DNA from: Sulfitobacter sp. EhC04
GTDB taxonomy: Bacteria > Pseudomonadota > Alphaproteobacteria > Rhodobacterales > Rhodobacteraceae
NCBI RefSeq assembly: GCF_001650875.1
Contig: NZ_LXYI01000038.1
Location: 1 to 64,000 of the forward strand
Direction of reading: 5' to 3'
DNA: 64,000 nucleotides
Numbering within the stretch: position 1 is the first letter of the stretch; each line of letters starts with the position of its first letter. Positions 37,655 to 47,433 of this stretch are shown here, piece after piece. The notes beneath the pieces were generated by a model. The model was given only the letters and a program-made list of their open reading frames with translations, did not search any database and was not told where the DNA came from. Position numbers and translations under genes: made by a program.

Positions 37655-38025
37655 CTGCAACGCTTTATGTCTGCACCACCTGCCGCGCAGGCGAGGTGCT
37701 GGAAGAGGATGCAACCCGCCCTGGTGCGTTGCTGCACAGCGCATTGGTCGGGGCGGACGCGCCCGACGGGGTCGAGATCGTCGGGGTGGCCTGTCTGTCG
37801 GCCTGTTCGCAGGGGTCTGCGGTGGCGCTGTCGGAGCCGGGCAAATGGACCTATGTCTATGGCCGTCTGACCCCGGCGGATGCCCCCGATATCCTGGCCG
37901 GTGCCGCCGCCTATGCCGCAAGTGCCGACGGGCTGGTGCCCTGGCGCGAGCGCCCCGTGATTTTCCGCAAGCAAAGCCTTGCCCGAGTTCCCCCCCTTAC
38001 CCTGCCTTTGGAGGCCGCCGAATGA
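37651..38025 (+). CDS. DUF1636 family metal-binding protein (first copy)
   Basis: 124 aa. Cys pair near the N-terminus (VCTTCR) and a second pair in VACLSACSQG (residues about 46-55) fit the thioredoxin-like [2Fe-2S] ferredoxin fold proposed for DUF1636. Proteins of this family recur in cobalamin loci but lack a proven role. The gene overlaps both neighbours by 4 bases (ATGA). A second copy sits between cobA and cobF. Confidence 0.85.
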   Translation: MTATLYVCTTCRAGEVLEEDATRPGALLHSALVGADAPDGVEIVGVACLSACSQGSAVALSEPGKWTYVYGRLTPADAPDILAGAAAYAASADGLVPWRERPVIFRKQSLARVPPLTLPLEAAE

Positions 38026-39056
38026 ATGACCTGAGCAAAATCCCCGTGACCGTGATCACCGGGTTTCTGGGGGCTGGCAAAACGACGCTGATCCGCCATC
38101 TGATGACCAATGCCGGAGGGCGGCGGCTGGCCGTGCTGGTGAATGAGTTCGGGACCGTCGGGGTGGATGGCGATATCCTGAAATCCTGCGCGATCCCCGA
38201 TTGCCCCGAGGAGAACATCGTGGAACTGGCGAACGGCTGCATCTGCTGCACGGTGGCGGATGATTTCATTCCCACCATCGAGGCGCTGATGGCGCTGCCC
38301 ACGCGGCCCGATCACATCCTGATCGAGACCTCCGGTCTGGCTCTGCCCAAGCCGCTGCTCAAGGCCTTCGATTGGCCCGCGATCCGGTCGAAAATCACGG
38401 TAGACGGTGTGATTGCCCTTGCCGATGCCGAAGCCGTGGCGGCAGGGCGTTTCGCCCCCGACGAGGCGGCGGTGGATGCGCAGCGTTTGGCCGATGACAG
38501 CCTGGATCACGAGACACCGCTGTCCGAGGTCTTTGAAGACCAGATCTCCTGCGCGGATATCATCCTGATGTCCAAGGCCGATCTGGCCGGTGAGGAAGGC
38601 CTTGCGAAGGCGCGCAAGATCATCGAGGCCGAAAGCCCCCGTCCGATCCGCATCCTGCCGATGACCGAAGGGGTGATCGACCCCAAGGTGGTGCTGGGCC
38701 TGAACGCGGCCGCCGAGGACGATCTGGCCGCGCGCCCGTCGCATCATGACGGGGCGGACGACCACGAGCATGATGATTTCGAGACCATCGTGGTGCCGAT
38801 GCCCGAGGTCGAGGATGTGAACGCGCTGGTTGCGGCCATCGAAAAGCTGGCAACAGAGCAGCACATCCTGCGGGTCAAGGGCTATGTCGCGGTGGCGGGC
38901 AAGCCGATGCGCCTGCTGGTGCAGGCGGTCGGCGCGCGGGTGCGGCACCAGTTCGACCGGCCCTGGGGCGCGGATGCGCGGCAGGGGCATCTGGTGGTGA
39001 TCGCGGAACACGACCACATCGACACCGCCGCCATCCGGGGCGTTCTGGGGGCCTGA
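38022..39056 (+). CDS. cobW: Cobalamin biosynthesis GTPase CobW
   Basis: G3E-family GTPase, 344 aa, thought to handle cobalt for the chelatase. P-loop GFLGAGKTT (14-22), the metal-binding CICC motif (C73, C75, C76), ETSGLALP (Walker B region), SKAD (G4), a His/Asp-rich segment (HHDGADDHEHDD) and a C-terminal CobW_C domain. ATGA overlap with the DUF1636 gene and a 4-base gap to cobN make it part of the operon. Confidence 0.94.
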   Translation: MNDLSKIPVTVITGFLGAGKTTLIRHLMTNAGGRRLAVLVNEFGTVGVDGDILKSCAIPDCPEENIVELANGCICCTVADDFIPTIEALMALPTRPDHILIETSGLALPKPLLKAFDWPAIRSKITVDGVIALADAEAVAAGRFAPDEAAVDAQRLADDSLDHETPLSEVFEDQISCADIILMSKADLAGEEGLAKARKIIEAESPRPIRILPMTEGVIDPKVVLGLNAAAEDDLAARPSHHDGADDHEHDDFETIVVPMPEVEDVNALVAAIEKLATEQHILRVKGYVAVAGKPMRLLVQAVGARVRHQFDRPWGADARQGHLVVIAEHDHIDTAAIRGVLGA

Positions 39057-39060
39057 TACC

Positions 39061-42000
39061 ATGCACGTCGTCTTTCGCGAAAGCCACGGGCTGGAGGACA
39101 GCGAAACCCCGTTTGATCCGGGCCAGACGCCTGCGGATCTGGTGGTGCTTTCGTTCTCCGACAGTGACCTGGGCGCTTTTGCGGCGGGCTGGCACCGGGG
39201 TGGCGGGCCTGAGGGCAAGCTGCCGACTCTGCGGCTGTGCAACCTTGTGGCGCTGCGGCATCCGGCGTCGGTGGACAATTACGTCGAACAGACGCTGAGC
39301 GGGGCCAAGGGCATCCTGATCCGCTTGATCGGCGGCGAGAATTATTGGCCCTACGGCATCATGCAGGTGCAGGATTTCGCACGGCGCAACAACATCGCGC
39401 TGGCGGTGCTGCCCGCAGACGGGCGCGAGGACCCGGCGCTGGACGCACATTCGACATTGCCGGTGTCGACCCTGCGGCGGCTGTCGCACCTGTGCGACGC
39501 GGGCGGTGCGGTGGCGGCCCAGGCGGCATTGGCGCAACTGGCGCTGGCCGCCGGGTTCTACGCAGGCCCGGTGCCGGGCAGCAAGACGGTGCCGGATTGC
39601 GGAATCTATGACCCGGAACAGGGCGTCATTCCCTTTGCCGATGTGACCGGCGACGTGGTCGCGGTCACCTTTTACCGCAGCTATCTGACTGCCGCCGATA
39701 CTGCGCCGGTTGACGCGCTGATCACGGCCTTGCGTGATCGGGGCTTCACGGCTGTGGGCCTCTTTGTGCCATCGCTGAAGTCCGAGGCGGGCCGTGACTT
39801 TCTGTATCAGACGCTAGCGCGGCTCAACCCATGTGCGATCGTGAACGCCACCGCCTTTTCCGGGCGGGGCGAGGATGGCACAACGCCGCTGGATGGCTCC
39901 GGTTGCCCGGTGTTTCAGGTTGCACTGTCAACGGCGCGTCAAAAGGAGTGGGCCGAGGCCGAGCGCGGCCTGTCGCCCGCAGACCTTGCGATGCATGTGG
40001 TGCTGCCAGAGGTGGACGGGCGTCTCTTTGCCGGGGTTGTCAGCTTCAAGGCACCGGAAAAGAAAGACCCGCACCTGCAATTCTCGCGCTTTGCCCACCG
40101 GGCAGATGCCGAAAGGATCAATGCGGTGGTGGACCGGGTGGCGGGCTGGCACCGGCTGGCGCGGACCCCGGCACAGGACCGCAAGCTGGCGCTGGTGTTG
40201 TCCACCTATCCGGGCCGCCAAGATCAGATTGCCCATGCGGTCGGGCTGGATGCGCTGGCCTCGACCGAGGATATGCTGCTGACGCTGGCCAATGCGGGCT
40301 ATGGCGTGGAACCGGCAATCGGATTTGGCAAGTCTTTGACTCAATGTACGATTTCCTGGCCCGTCAAAGGTGACATGTCATATTTGACATGTCTTCCTGA
40401 CACCCTGTTGAAGGACCTGAACACCGCATGGGGGCCGGTGGAGGATGATCCGCTCTACCATGACGGGGCATTTCATTTCCCGGCGCAACGCTGCGGCAAC
40501 GCGCTGGTCGCGCTGCAACCCGAACGGGGCAGCATCGCGGCCCGCGATACCGATTATCACGATCTGGCCCGCATCCCGCGCCATTCCTATGTGGCCTTCT
40601 ACCTGTGGCTGCGTGCCCAGGGCATGGATGCGCTGGTGCATATCGGTGCCCATGGCACGCTGGAATGGCTGCCGGGCAAGGCGGTGGCGCTTTCGGGCGA
40701 CTGCTGGCCCGAGGTGCTGACCGGACCGATGCCGGTGATCTACCCGTTCATTGTCAATGACCCCGGCGAGGCGGCGCAGGCCAAGCGGCGTATCGGGGCC
40801 GTGACGCTGGGCCATTTGCCGCCGCCGATGAAGGACAGTGAAACGCCACAGGCGCTGGTTCAACTGGAACGTCTGCTGGATGAATATTCCACCGCCGACG
40901 GGCTGGACCCGGCCCGGCGCGACCGCCTGATCGACACCATAAGGTCAGAGGCGCGGGCCGCCGGGGTGGAGGATGATCTGGGCCTGGACGATGCCACCAG
41001 CGCGGCCGAGGCGATCACACGGATTGACCGCTTCGTCTGTGACATCAAGGAAAGCCAATACGGCGACGGGTTGCACATCTTTGGCAGTGGTGAGGGCGAA
41101 AACGCGGGGTTGCTGACCGCGCTGGATGGGCGGCGCGTCGAGGCCGGCCCGTCCGGCTCACCCTATCGGGGCCGCTCCGACGTGCTGCCCACCGGGCGCA
41201 ACCTTTACGCCGTGGACCCGCGCAGCGTGCCGACCCGTGCAGCCCATGCTCAGGGCGTGAAGCTGGCCGAAGAGTTGATCCGCCGTCATCTGCAGGATCA
41301 GGGCGATTATCCGCGCGGTCTGGTGGTGGACCTATGGGGGTCGGCAACCATGCGCACCGCCGGTGAGGAAGTCGCGATGGCGATGCATCTGGCCGGGCTG
41401 TCCCCAACCTGGGACGAAGGGTCTGAGCGGGTGTCGGGTTTCGAGGTGCTGCCGCTGACCCTGCTGGACCGCCCCCGCATTGACGTGACCCTGCGCGTGT
41501 CGGGCCTGTTCCGGGATGTGTTTCCGGGCCTGTCGCAACTGTTCGAGGCGGGTGCCGCTGCCCTGGCCGAGCGCGAAGAAGCGCCTGACATGAACCCTTA
41601 CCTGACCCGCACGCCCCGTGTCTTTGGCCCGAAACCGGGGCTTTATGGCATGAACATGGAAGCCGCGATGCTGGATTATTCCGACGCAGGGCGCGCGGCG
41701 GCGGGGGAGGCCTGGATGAAGGCCTCTGAATGGGCAATCGACGCCAAGGGTGTGTCGCACCAGGATCGGGGCGCGTTGGAGGCGCGGTTGCAGGGCGCAG
41801 ACGGTTTCGCCCATGTGCAGGACCTGACGGAAAGCGACGTGCTTCTGGCGTCGGATTATGCCAGCCACGAGGGCGGGTTTGCCGCCGCGATGGCACATCT
41901 GGGGGCGGCCAAGCCCGCCATGTACCATGTGGACAGCACTGTCGTCGGTACCCCGCGTGCCCGCACCATGGCCGAGGAAATTGCCCGCGTGGTGCGTGCC

Positions 42001-42303
42001 CGTGCCGCAAACCCGGACTGGGCCAGCGGCATGATGCGCCACGGTTTCAGGGGCGCGGCAGAGGTGGCCGCGACGCTGGACAATCTGGCCGCCTTCGCGC
42101 ATCTCACGCGGGCCGTGCCTGCGCATCTTTTCGACCTATATTTCGATGCGACGTTAGGCCGGGAGGATTTGATGGAGTTTATGGAACGCGAAAACCCCAA
42201 GGCATTGGCAGAAATGCGCGCCCGTTTTGCGGCACTGCGCGATGCGGGCCTGTGGGTCACACGGCGCAATTCGATCTCTGCCCGGATGGACGCCGCCGAA
42301 TGA
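39061..42303 (+). CDS. cobN: Cobaltochelatase large subunit CobN
   Basis: ATP-dependent insertion of Co2+ into hydrogenobyrinate a,c-diamide, acting with CobS and CobT. 1080 aa, homologous to BchH/ChlH. Recognisable segments are VHIGAHGTLEWLPGK (His residues for metal or porphyrin), PVIYPFIVNDPGEAAQAKRR and DLWGSATMRTAGE. This is the shorter roseobacter-type form compared with the about 1250-aa Pseudomonas enzyme. Its last bases overlap the cobG start. CobS and CobT are not in the window, as is common since they lie elsewhere in this group. Confidence 0.95.
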   Translation: MHVVFRESHGLEDSETPFDPGQTPADLVVLSFSDSDLGAFAAGWHRGGGPEGKLPTLRLCNLVALRHPASVDNYVEQTLSGAKGILIRLIGGENYWPYGIMQVQDFARRNNIALAVLPADGREDPALDAHSTLPVSTLRRLSHLCDAGGAVAAQAALAQLALAAGFYAGPVPGSKTVPDCGIYDPEQGVIPFADVTGDVVAVTFYRSYLTAADTAPVDALITALRDRGFTAVGLFVPSLKSEAGRDFLYQTLARLNPCAIVNATAFSGRGEDGTTPLDGSGCPVFQVALSTARQKEWAEAERGLSPADLAMHVVLPEVDGRLFAGVVSFKAPEKKDPHLQFSRFAHRADAERINAVVDRVAGWHRLARTPAQDRKLALVLSTYPGRQDQIAHAVGLDALASTEDMLLTLANAGYGVEPAIGFGKSLTQCTISWPVKGDMSYLTCLPDTLLKDLNTAWGPVEDDPLYHDGAFHFPAQRCGNALVALQPERGSIAARDTDYHDLARIPRHSYVAFYLWLRAQGMDALVHIGAHGTLEWLPGKAVALSGDCWPEVLTGPMPVIYPFIVNDPGEAAQAKRRIGAVTLGHLPPPMKDSETPQALVQLERLLDEYSTADGLDPARRDRLIDTIRSEARAAGVEDDLGLDDATSAAEAITRIDRFVCDIKESQYGDGLHIFGSGEGENAGLLTALDGRRVEAGPSGSPYRGRSDVLPTGRNLYAVDPRSVPTRAAHAQGVKLAEELIRRHLQDQGDYPRGLVVDLWGSATMRTAGEEVAMAMHLAGLSPTWDEGSERVSGFEVLPLTLLDRPRIDVTLRVSGLFRDVFPGLSQLFEAGAAALAEREEAPDMNPYLTRTPRVFGPKPGLYGMNMEAAMLDYSDAGRAAAGEAWMKASEWAIDAKGVSHQDRGALEARLQGADGFAHVQDLTESDVLLASDYASHEGGFAAAMAHLGAAKPAMYHVDSTVVGTPRARTMAEEIARVVRARAANPDWASGMMRHGFRGAAEVAATLDNLAAFAHLTRAVPAHLFDLYFDATLGREDLMEFMERENPKALAEMRARFAALRDAGLWVTRRNSISARMDAAE

Positions 42304-43427
42304 CTGCGCCGTTGATCAAGGGCTATTGCCCCGGTGCATTGCGCCCGATGATGTCGGGCGACGGGCTGGTGGTGCGGGTGCGCCCCTTCAACGGGCGTCT
42401 GCGCCGGGCGCAGGCCGATGGCATCGCAACCCTGGCCGCCGCCCATGGCAATGGGCTGATCGACCTGTCCAGCCGGGGCAACGTCCAGATCAGGGGCGTG
42501 CGCGAGGACAGTCTTGCGGCGCTGATCAACGGTCTGGGCGCGATGTCGCTGGTCGATGCGGACGCCGACATCGAAAGCCGCCGTAACGTGCTGGTCACCC
42601 CGTTCTGGCAGACGGGCGAGGAAACAGAAGGCTTCGCCGCCGCGCTGAGCGATGCGCTGGCCCTGCCGGATGCACCGCGCATTCCGGGCAAGTTCGGCTT
42701 TGCCGTGGACACGGGCCGCACGCCGGTGTTGCAGACCGCTTCTGCGGATATCCGGCTGGAACGGGACGCGGGCGGCGGTCTGATCCTTGTCGCTGACGGG
42801 TTCGACAAGGGCAAACCTGTAGCCTCCGGGACGGTCGTGGCCGAGGCCATGGCGCTGGCGCAGTGGTTCGTCGACCTAAGGGGTGACCATACTCGCATGG
42901 CAGCATTGCTGGCCGGTGGTGCCGCACTGCCCGGTGGGTTCATCGTGCCGCGTCAGCGTCAGGATTACCTGCCGCGGCCCGGTTACACGCCACTGGGGGC
43001 GATGGTTGGCCTCGCCTTTGGCCAGTTGGAGGTCAAGACCTTGGCGAGCCTGGCCAAGCAGGGCGGCCTGCGGATGACGCCCTGGCGCATGTTGCTGGTG
43101 GAAAGCGCGCGCAAGCTGCCCAAGGTGCGCGGCGTGATCACCGACCCCGATGATCCCCTGCTGCGGGTGGTGGCCTGTACCGGCGCGCCGCGATGTGCGC
43201 AGGGATTGGCCAAGACACGCTCTGTCGCGCGCAGCCTTGCGCCGCATGTTCCCCCCGGCAGCCTTCTGCATATGTCGGGCTGCGCCAAGGGCTGCGCCCA
43301 TGCCCGCCCTGCGCCCCTGACGGTTACGGCCACCAGGGACGGTTTCGACCTGATCCGACAGGGACGCGCCAGCGATGCGCCCGACGCGACCTCCCTTACC
43401 CCAGAAGACATCATCAAGGCGATTTGA
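42300..43427 (+). CDS. cobG: Precorrin-3B synthase
   Basis: O2-dependent iron-sulfur monooxygenase that hydroxylates and lactonises precorrin-3A. 375 aa, related to sulfite/nitrite reductases. The [4Fe-4S]/sirohaem-type Cys motifs are CTGAPRCAQG and SGCAKGCAH near the C-terminus. Its presence marks the aerobic pathway. The ATG at 42300 overlaps the cobN stop; the stop abuts the cobH ATG. Confidence 0.93.
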   Translation: MTAPLIKGYCPGALRPMMSGDGLVVRVRPFNGRLRRAQADGIATLAAAHGNGLIDLSSRGNVQIRGVREDSLAALINGLGAMSLVDADADIESRRNVLVTPFWQTGEETEGFAAALSDALALPDAPRIPGKFGFAVDTGRTPVLQTASADIRLERDAGGGLILVADGFDKGKPVASGTVVAEAMALAQWFVDLRGDHTRMAALLAGGAALPGGFIVPRQRQDYLPRPGYTPLGAMVGLAFGQLEVKTLASLAKQGGLRMTPWRMLLVESARKLPKVRGVITDPDDPLLRVVACTGAPRCAQGLAKTRSVARSLAPHVPPGSLLHMSGCAKGCAHARPAPLTVTATRDGFDLIRQGRASDAPDATSLTPEDIIKAI

Positions 43428-44057
43428 ATGCCCCACAGCTACATCACCGATGGCGCGGAGATTTACCGTCAGTCCTTTGCCACGATCCGGTCGGAGGCGG
43501 CGCTGGACCGTTTCACCCCCGAGGAAGAGATCGTCGCGGTGCGCATGATCCACGCCGCCGGGATGGTCGGGTTGGAAGAACATGTGCGCTTTTCCCCCGG
43601 CATGGCAATTGCCGCGCGGGCGGCGCTTGAGGCAGGCGCGCCGATCCTCTGCGATGCCTATATGGTCAGCGAGGGCATCACCCGCAAACGCCTGCCGCGC
43701 GAGAACGAGGTGATCTGCACCCTGCGCGATGCGTCTGTGCCGGAGATGGCCGCCGAGATGGCCAACACCCGCTCTGCCGCAGCGCTCGAACTCTGGCGGC
43801 CGCATCTGGCGGGGGCGCTGGTGGCGATAGGCAACGCGCCGACCGCGCTGTTTCATCTGCTGAACATGCTTGAAGACCCCGATTGCCCGCGCCCCGCCGC
43901 GATTATCGGTTGCCCTGTCGGCTTTATCGGCGCGGCAGAGAGCAAGGATGCCTTGATGGCCGATCTGCCGGTGCCGTCGATGATCGTGCAGGGGCGGCTG
44001 GGCGGTTCCGCGATCACAGTGGCGGCGGTAAACGCGCTTGCCAGCAGGGTGGAATAG
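43428..44057 (+). CDS. cobH: Precorrin-8X methylmutase
   Basis: Moves the C11 methyl group to C12, giving hydrogenobyrinate. 209 aa, usual length. The CobH/CbiC family marks are the conserved His in RMIHAAGM, then the Asp-Met motif CDAYMVSEGI, and the glycine-rich IGCPVGFIGAAESK. Immediately follows the cobG stop codon, so translation is coupled, and ends 2 bases before cobI. Confidence 0.95.
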   Translation: MPHSYITDGAEIYRQSFATIRSEAALDRFTPEEEIVAVRMIHAAGMVGLEEHVRFSPGMAIAARAALEAGAPILCDAYMVSEGITRKRLPRENEVICTLRDASVPEMAAEMANTRSAAALELWRPHLAGALVAIGNAPTALFHLLNMLEDPDCPRPAAIIGCPVGFIGAAESKDALMADLPVPSMIVQGRLGGSAITVAAVNALASRVE

Positions 44058-44059
44058 GC

Positions 44060-44797
44060 ATGGGCAGGATCATCTGCGCGGGCCTTGGCCCCGGCGACCC
44101 CGAACTGATGAGCGTGAAGTCGGACCGCATGATCCGGGCTGCGCGTCATGTCGCGTATTTCCGCAAGAAGGGCCGCGCCGGACAGGCCCGGACCATCGTG
44201 CGCGACATGCTGCGCGACGATGTGGTCGAATACGCGATGGAATATCCCGTCACCACCGAGCTGCGCTTTGACAGCGCGGAATATCGCGACCTCATGGTTG
44301 ATTTCTACGCTGAGTGGGCCGACCGCCTGGCCGAGCTGGCGCGCGATCATGAGGTTGTCGTGCTTTGTGAAGGCGATCCGTTCTTCTACGGCTCTTTCAT
44401 GCACCTGCACACGCGCCTGCAGGGCCGGGCGGAGGTCGAAGTGCTGCCGGCGATTCCCGGCATGGTGGGCTGCTGGAACGCGCTGGATACGCCCTTTACC
44501 TGGGGTGACGACGTGATGTCCGTCCTGATGGGCACGCTGCCGGATGCCGATCTGGTGGCGCATATGGAACGTGCCGATGCTTTGGTGATCATGAAAACCG
44601 GGCGCAACATGCCCCGCGTGCGTGCCGCGCTGACTGCCACCGGACGGCTTGAGGATGCCTGGCTGGTGGAAAAGGGCACGATGCCCGGTCAACGCGTCGC
44701 GCGGCTGGCTGATGTGGATGACGACGATTGCCCCTATTTCGCGATCGTGCTGGTGCATGGCCAGGGCCGCAGGCCAGAGGCCGAGGTGGAGGCGTGA
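44060..44797 (+). CDS. cobI: Precorrin-2 C20-methyltransferase
   Basis: SAM-dependent methylation of precorrin-2 at C20 to precorrin-3A. 245 aa of the tetrapyrrole methylase fold: GLGPGDPELMSVKS at the start, CEGDPFFYGSF for the SAM site and PAIPGMVGCWNA. The start at 44060 fits that motif; the open frame begins upstream inside cobH. GTGA overlap with cobJ. Confidence 0.94.
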   Translation: MGRIICAGLGPGDPELMSVKSDRMIRAARHVAYFRKKGRAGQARTIVRDMLRDDVVEYAMEYPVTTELRFDSAEYRDLMVDFYAEWADRLAELARDHEVVVLCEGDPFFYGSFMHLHTRLQGRAEVEVLPAIPGMVGCWNALDTPFTWGDDVMSVLMGTLPDADLVAHMERADALVIMKTGRNMPRVRAALTATGRLEDAWLVEKGTMPGQRVARLADVDDDDCPYFAIVLVHGQGRRPEAEVEA

Positions 44798-45528
44798 CAG
44801 GCTGGGTTGCCATCGCGGGCCTTGGGCCGGGGCGGGACGATCTGGTTACGCCCGAAGTGACGGCGATGCTGGCCGAGGCAACTGACGTGATCGGCTATAT
44901 CCCTTACGTGAAACGCGTGGCACCCCGTGACGGGCTGACCCTGCATCCAACCGACAACCGGGTCGAGATCGACCGCGCCACCCATGCATTGACACTTGCC
45001 GCCGAGGGCCGCCGCGTGGCGGTGGTGTCGGGCGGCGATCCGGGGGTTTTTGCCATGGCCTCTGCCGTGTTCGAAGCGCTGGAAGGCAAGCCGCAGTTTG
45101 CCGAGACAGACATTCGCGTGCTGCCCGGTATCACCGCGATGCTGGCCGCCGCCGCCCGCGCCGGCGCGCCTTTGGGGCATGATTTCTGTGCCATCAACCT
45201 CAGCGACAACCTCAAGCCCTGGTCGGTGATCGAACGCCGCTTGCGGCTGGCTGCGCAGGCTGATTTCGCGATGGCCTTTTACAACCCGCGTTCCAGGTCG
45301 CGTCCGCACCAGTTCGGCGATGCGCTGGCGATCCTGCGCGAGGAATGCGCGCCCGACCGGCTGATCACCTTTGCCCGCGCGATCAGCCGCCCGGACGAGG
45401 CCTTGAACACCGTGACGCTGGCCGAGGCGACAGCAGAGATGGCGGATATGCAGACCGTTGTGCTGCTGGGCAATTCGCAGACGCGGCTTGTCGGGCGCTA
45501 CGTCTATACGCCGCGTTCAGCCTCGTGA
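44794..45528 (+). CDS. cobJ: Precorrin-3B C17-methyltransferase
   Basis: Methylates C17 with ring contraction to give precorrin-4. 244 aa tetrapyrrole methylase: GLGPGRDDLVTPEV, VVSGGDPGVFAMAS, and the FYNPRSRSRPHQ motif specific to CobJ. A GTG start overlaps the cobI stop. Its 3' end overlaps the end of the reversed cobK gene by 25 bp. Confidence 0.94.
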   Translation: MTGWVAIAGLGPGRDDLVTPEVTAMLAEATDVIGYIPYVKRVAPRDGLTLHPTDNRVEIDRATHALTLAAEGRRVAVVSGGDPGVFAMASAVFEALEGKPQFAETDIRVLPGITAMLAAAARAGAPLGHDFCAINLSDNLKPWSVIERRLRLAAQADFAMAFYNPRSRSRPHQFGDALAILREECAPDRLITFARAISRPDEALNTVTLAEATAEMADMQTVVLLGNSQTRLVGRYVYTPRSAS

Positions 45529-46250
45529 ACCAGCCAGGACATCACCTGCGCCACGTCATGCGCGATGCTGTCACCAGGCAGGGTCGGCCTGTTGGCCATG
45601 ATCACGGGCAGACCCAGGGCACGGGCGGCGTCCAGCTTGGCGCGCGCACCACTGCCGCCTGCGTTCTTGCAGACCACATTGGTGATGCCGTGGTCACGCA
45701 AAAGCGCGGTGTCCTCTGCCAGCCCGAAGGGGCCGCGCGCCAGAATCACGGTGGTATCCGGCAGCGGCAGCGGAGCCTCGGGCGCATCGACAAGGCGCAG
45801 CAGGTAGTGGTGCTGGGGCTGGGCGGCAAAGAGGCCGATCTGTTGCTTTCCAATGGCGAGAAACACGCGAGACGGGCTGTGCGGCAGAGCGGCGGGCAGG
45901 TCTTCGACCGTTGCAATATGCTGCCAGTCATCGCCCGCCCCGGCCTGCCATGGCGGGCGTTCCAGCCGTATCAGCGGGGTCCGGGTCGTGGTACAGGCAG
46001 CATGGGCATTCCGGCTCATCCCGGCGGCGAAGGGATGGGTGGCGTCGATCACATGGGTGATGGCCTGATCGCGGAGGTATCGCATCAGCCCCGGCACACC
46101 GCCAAAGCCGCCCGTTCGCTGCGGCAACGGTTGCGCGACCGGGGATTGCGTGCGTCCGGCATAGGAGAATGTGGCGATCATCCCGGCCTCGGCCAACTGT
46201 CTGGCCATCTGGCTGGCCTCTGTGGTGCCGCCCAGCAAAAGGATGTGCAT
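45504..46250 (-). CDS. cobK: Precorrin-6A reductase
   Basis: NADPH-dependent reduction of precorrin-6A to dihydro-precorrin-6. 248 aa with LLLGGTTEASQMARQLAE (Rossmann start), VIDATHPFA, and KNAGGSGARAKLDAA near the C-terminus. It is the only cob gene here on the minus strand: its 3' end overlaps cobJ by 25 bp and its start codon lies next to or over that of cobL. Its promoter must therefore be inside cobL, so it may escape riboswitch control unless antisense effects matter. Confidence 0.94.
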   Translation of the reverse strand: MHILLLGGTTEASQMARQLAEAGMIATFSYAGRTQSPVAQPLPQRTGGFGGVPGLMRYLRDQAITHVIDATHPFAAGMSRNAHAACTTTRTPLIRLERPPWQAGAGDDWQHIATVEDLPAALPHSPSRVFLAIGKQQIGLFAAQPQHHYLLRLVDAPEAPLPLPDTTVILARGPFGLAEDTALLRDHGITNVVCKNAGGSGARAKLDAARALGLPVIMANRPTLPGDSIAHDVAQVMSWLVHEAERGV

Positions 46251-46251
46251 G

Positions 46252-47433
46252 ATGGGTGACCCGTGGCTCAGCATCGTTGGAATGCCGCACGATACCGCAG
46301 CACAGCTGCCCCCTGCAAGCCGGGCTGCGATTGACGCCGCCGAGGTGATCTTTGGCGGGCCGCGGCACCTTGATCTGGTGAACGCCGGGGACAGGGGGCG
46401 GCCTTGGCCGGTGCCGTTTACGGTCGATCCGGTGCTGGCGGCAAAGGGGCGGCAGGTTGTGGTACTGGCCTCTGGCGATCCGTTCTGGTTCGGGGCAGGG
46501 GGCAGCCTGTCGGCGCAACTGGACCCCGGCGACTGGCGCGTTCTGCCCGCGCCCTCGACGTTTTCATGGGTGGCAGGCGCGCTGGGCTGGCGGCTGGAGG
46601 ATGTGACCTGCCACGGTCTGCATGCCGCGCCCCTTGCGCAGTTGCGCGCGGTGCTGGCCCCCAAGGCGCGTTTCATCTGCCTGTTGCGTGACGGTGCGGC
46701 TCCTGCCGAACTGGCGCATTGGTTGACCGCAGAGGGCGCGGGGCAGGCCCGGCTGTTTGTCTGTGAGCGCATGGGCGGCACGGATCAGCGGGTCCGGGAA
46801 ACCACGGCGCAGGGGTTTGACCTGAGTGATGTCGCGGCCCCTGCGGCTGTCGCGGTGGCGCTGCCCGCCGGGGTGGGCCTGCCCCGCAGTTCCGGCCTGC
46901 CGGATGATCTTTTTGCCCATGACGGCCAGATCACCAAGCGGCCCGTGCGGGCGCTGACCCTTTCCGCGCTTGCCCCGCGTCCGGGAGAGGTCCTGTGGGA
47001 CATCGGTGCCGGGTCGGGATCAATTTCGGTTGAATGGTGTCTGACGGGTGGCCGGGCGGTCGCGTTCGAGCAACATGCGGCGCGGGCGGACAACATCACC
47101 CGCAACGCCGAGCAGTTCGGCCTTGCCCATCGTCTGACGGTGCATCACGGGGACGCGCATGCGCTGATCGCGGACCGCCCGGCACCGGATGCGGTTTTTG
47201 TCGGTGGTGGCGGCAGCGACGCTTTGTTTGAGGCCTTGTTTGACACCTTGCCCAAGGGCACGCGGCTGGTCGCAAATGGCGTCACCCTGGAGACCGAGGC
47301 GCGGCTGGCCCGCCTGCACGGCGAAAAGGGCGGCAGCCTGCTGCGGGTCGAACTGGCCGAGGCCGCGCCGCTGGGCCGTCTGCGCGGCTGGCACGCTGCC
47401 CGTCCCGTGGTGCAATGGAGCGTGGTCCTGTGA
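46252..47433 (+). CDS. cobL: Precorrin-6Y C5,15-methyltransferase (decarboxylating)
   Basis: Bifunctional: methylates C5 and C15 and decarboxylates the acetate side chain. 393 aa. The N-terminal CbiE-like methylase domain (about 1-200) has VVVLASGDPFWFGAG; the C-terminal CbiT-like domain (about 225-390) has the SAM motif LWDIGAGSGSISVEW. In-frame ATGs lie at 46243, 46249 and 46252; the last has the best spacing from AAAAGGA. GTGA overlap with cobE. Confidence 0.94.
   Translation: MGDPWLSIVGMPHDTAAQLPPASRAAIDAAEVIFGGPRHLDLVNAGDRGRPWPVPFTVDPVLAAKGRQVVVLASGDPFWFGAGGSLSAQLDPGDWRVLPAPSTFSWVAGALGWRLEDVTCHGLHAAPLAQLRAVLAPKARFICLLRDGAAPAELAHWLTAEGAGQARLFVCERMGGTDQRVRETTAQGFDLSDVAAPAAVAVALPAGVGLPRSSGLPDDLFAHDGQITKRPVRALTLSALAPRPGEVLWDIGAGSGSISVEWCLTGGRAVAFEQHAARADNITRNAEQFGLAHRLTVHHGDAHALIADRPAPDAVFVGGGGSDALFEALFDTLPKGTRLVANGVTLETEARLARLHGEKGGSLLRVELAEAAPLGRLRGWHAARPVVQWSVVL

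Noticed and set aside
37911..39278. 455-aa minus-strand frame
   Set aside because: Antisense shadow of cobW and the start of cobN.
40371..40393. Palindromes TGACATGTCA and GACATGTC close together inside cobN
   Set aside because: The stretch is in frame and the residues fit the CobN family alignment by eye; it seems a local AT-richer coding segment rather than an inserted element.
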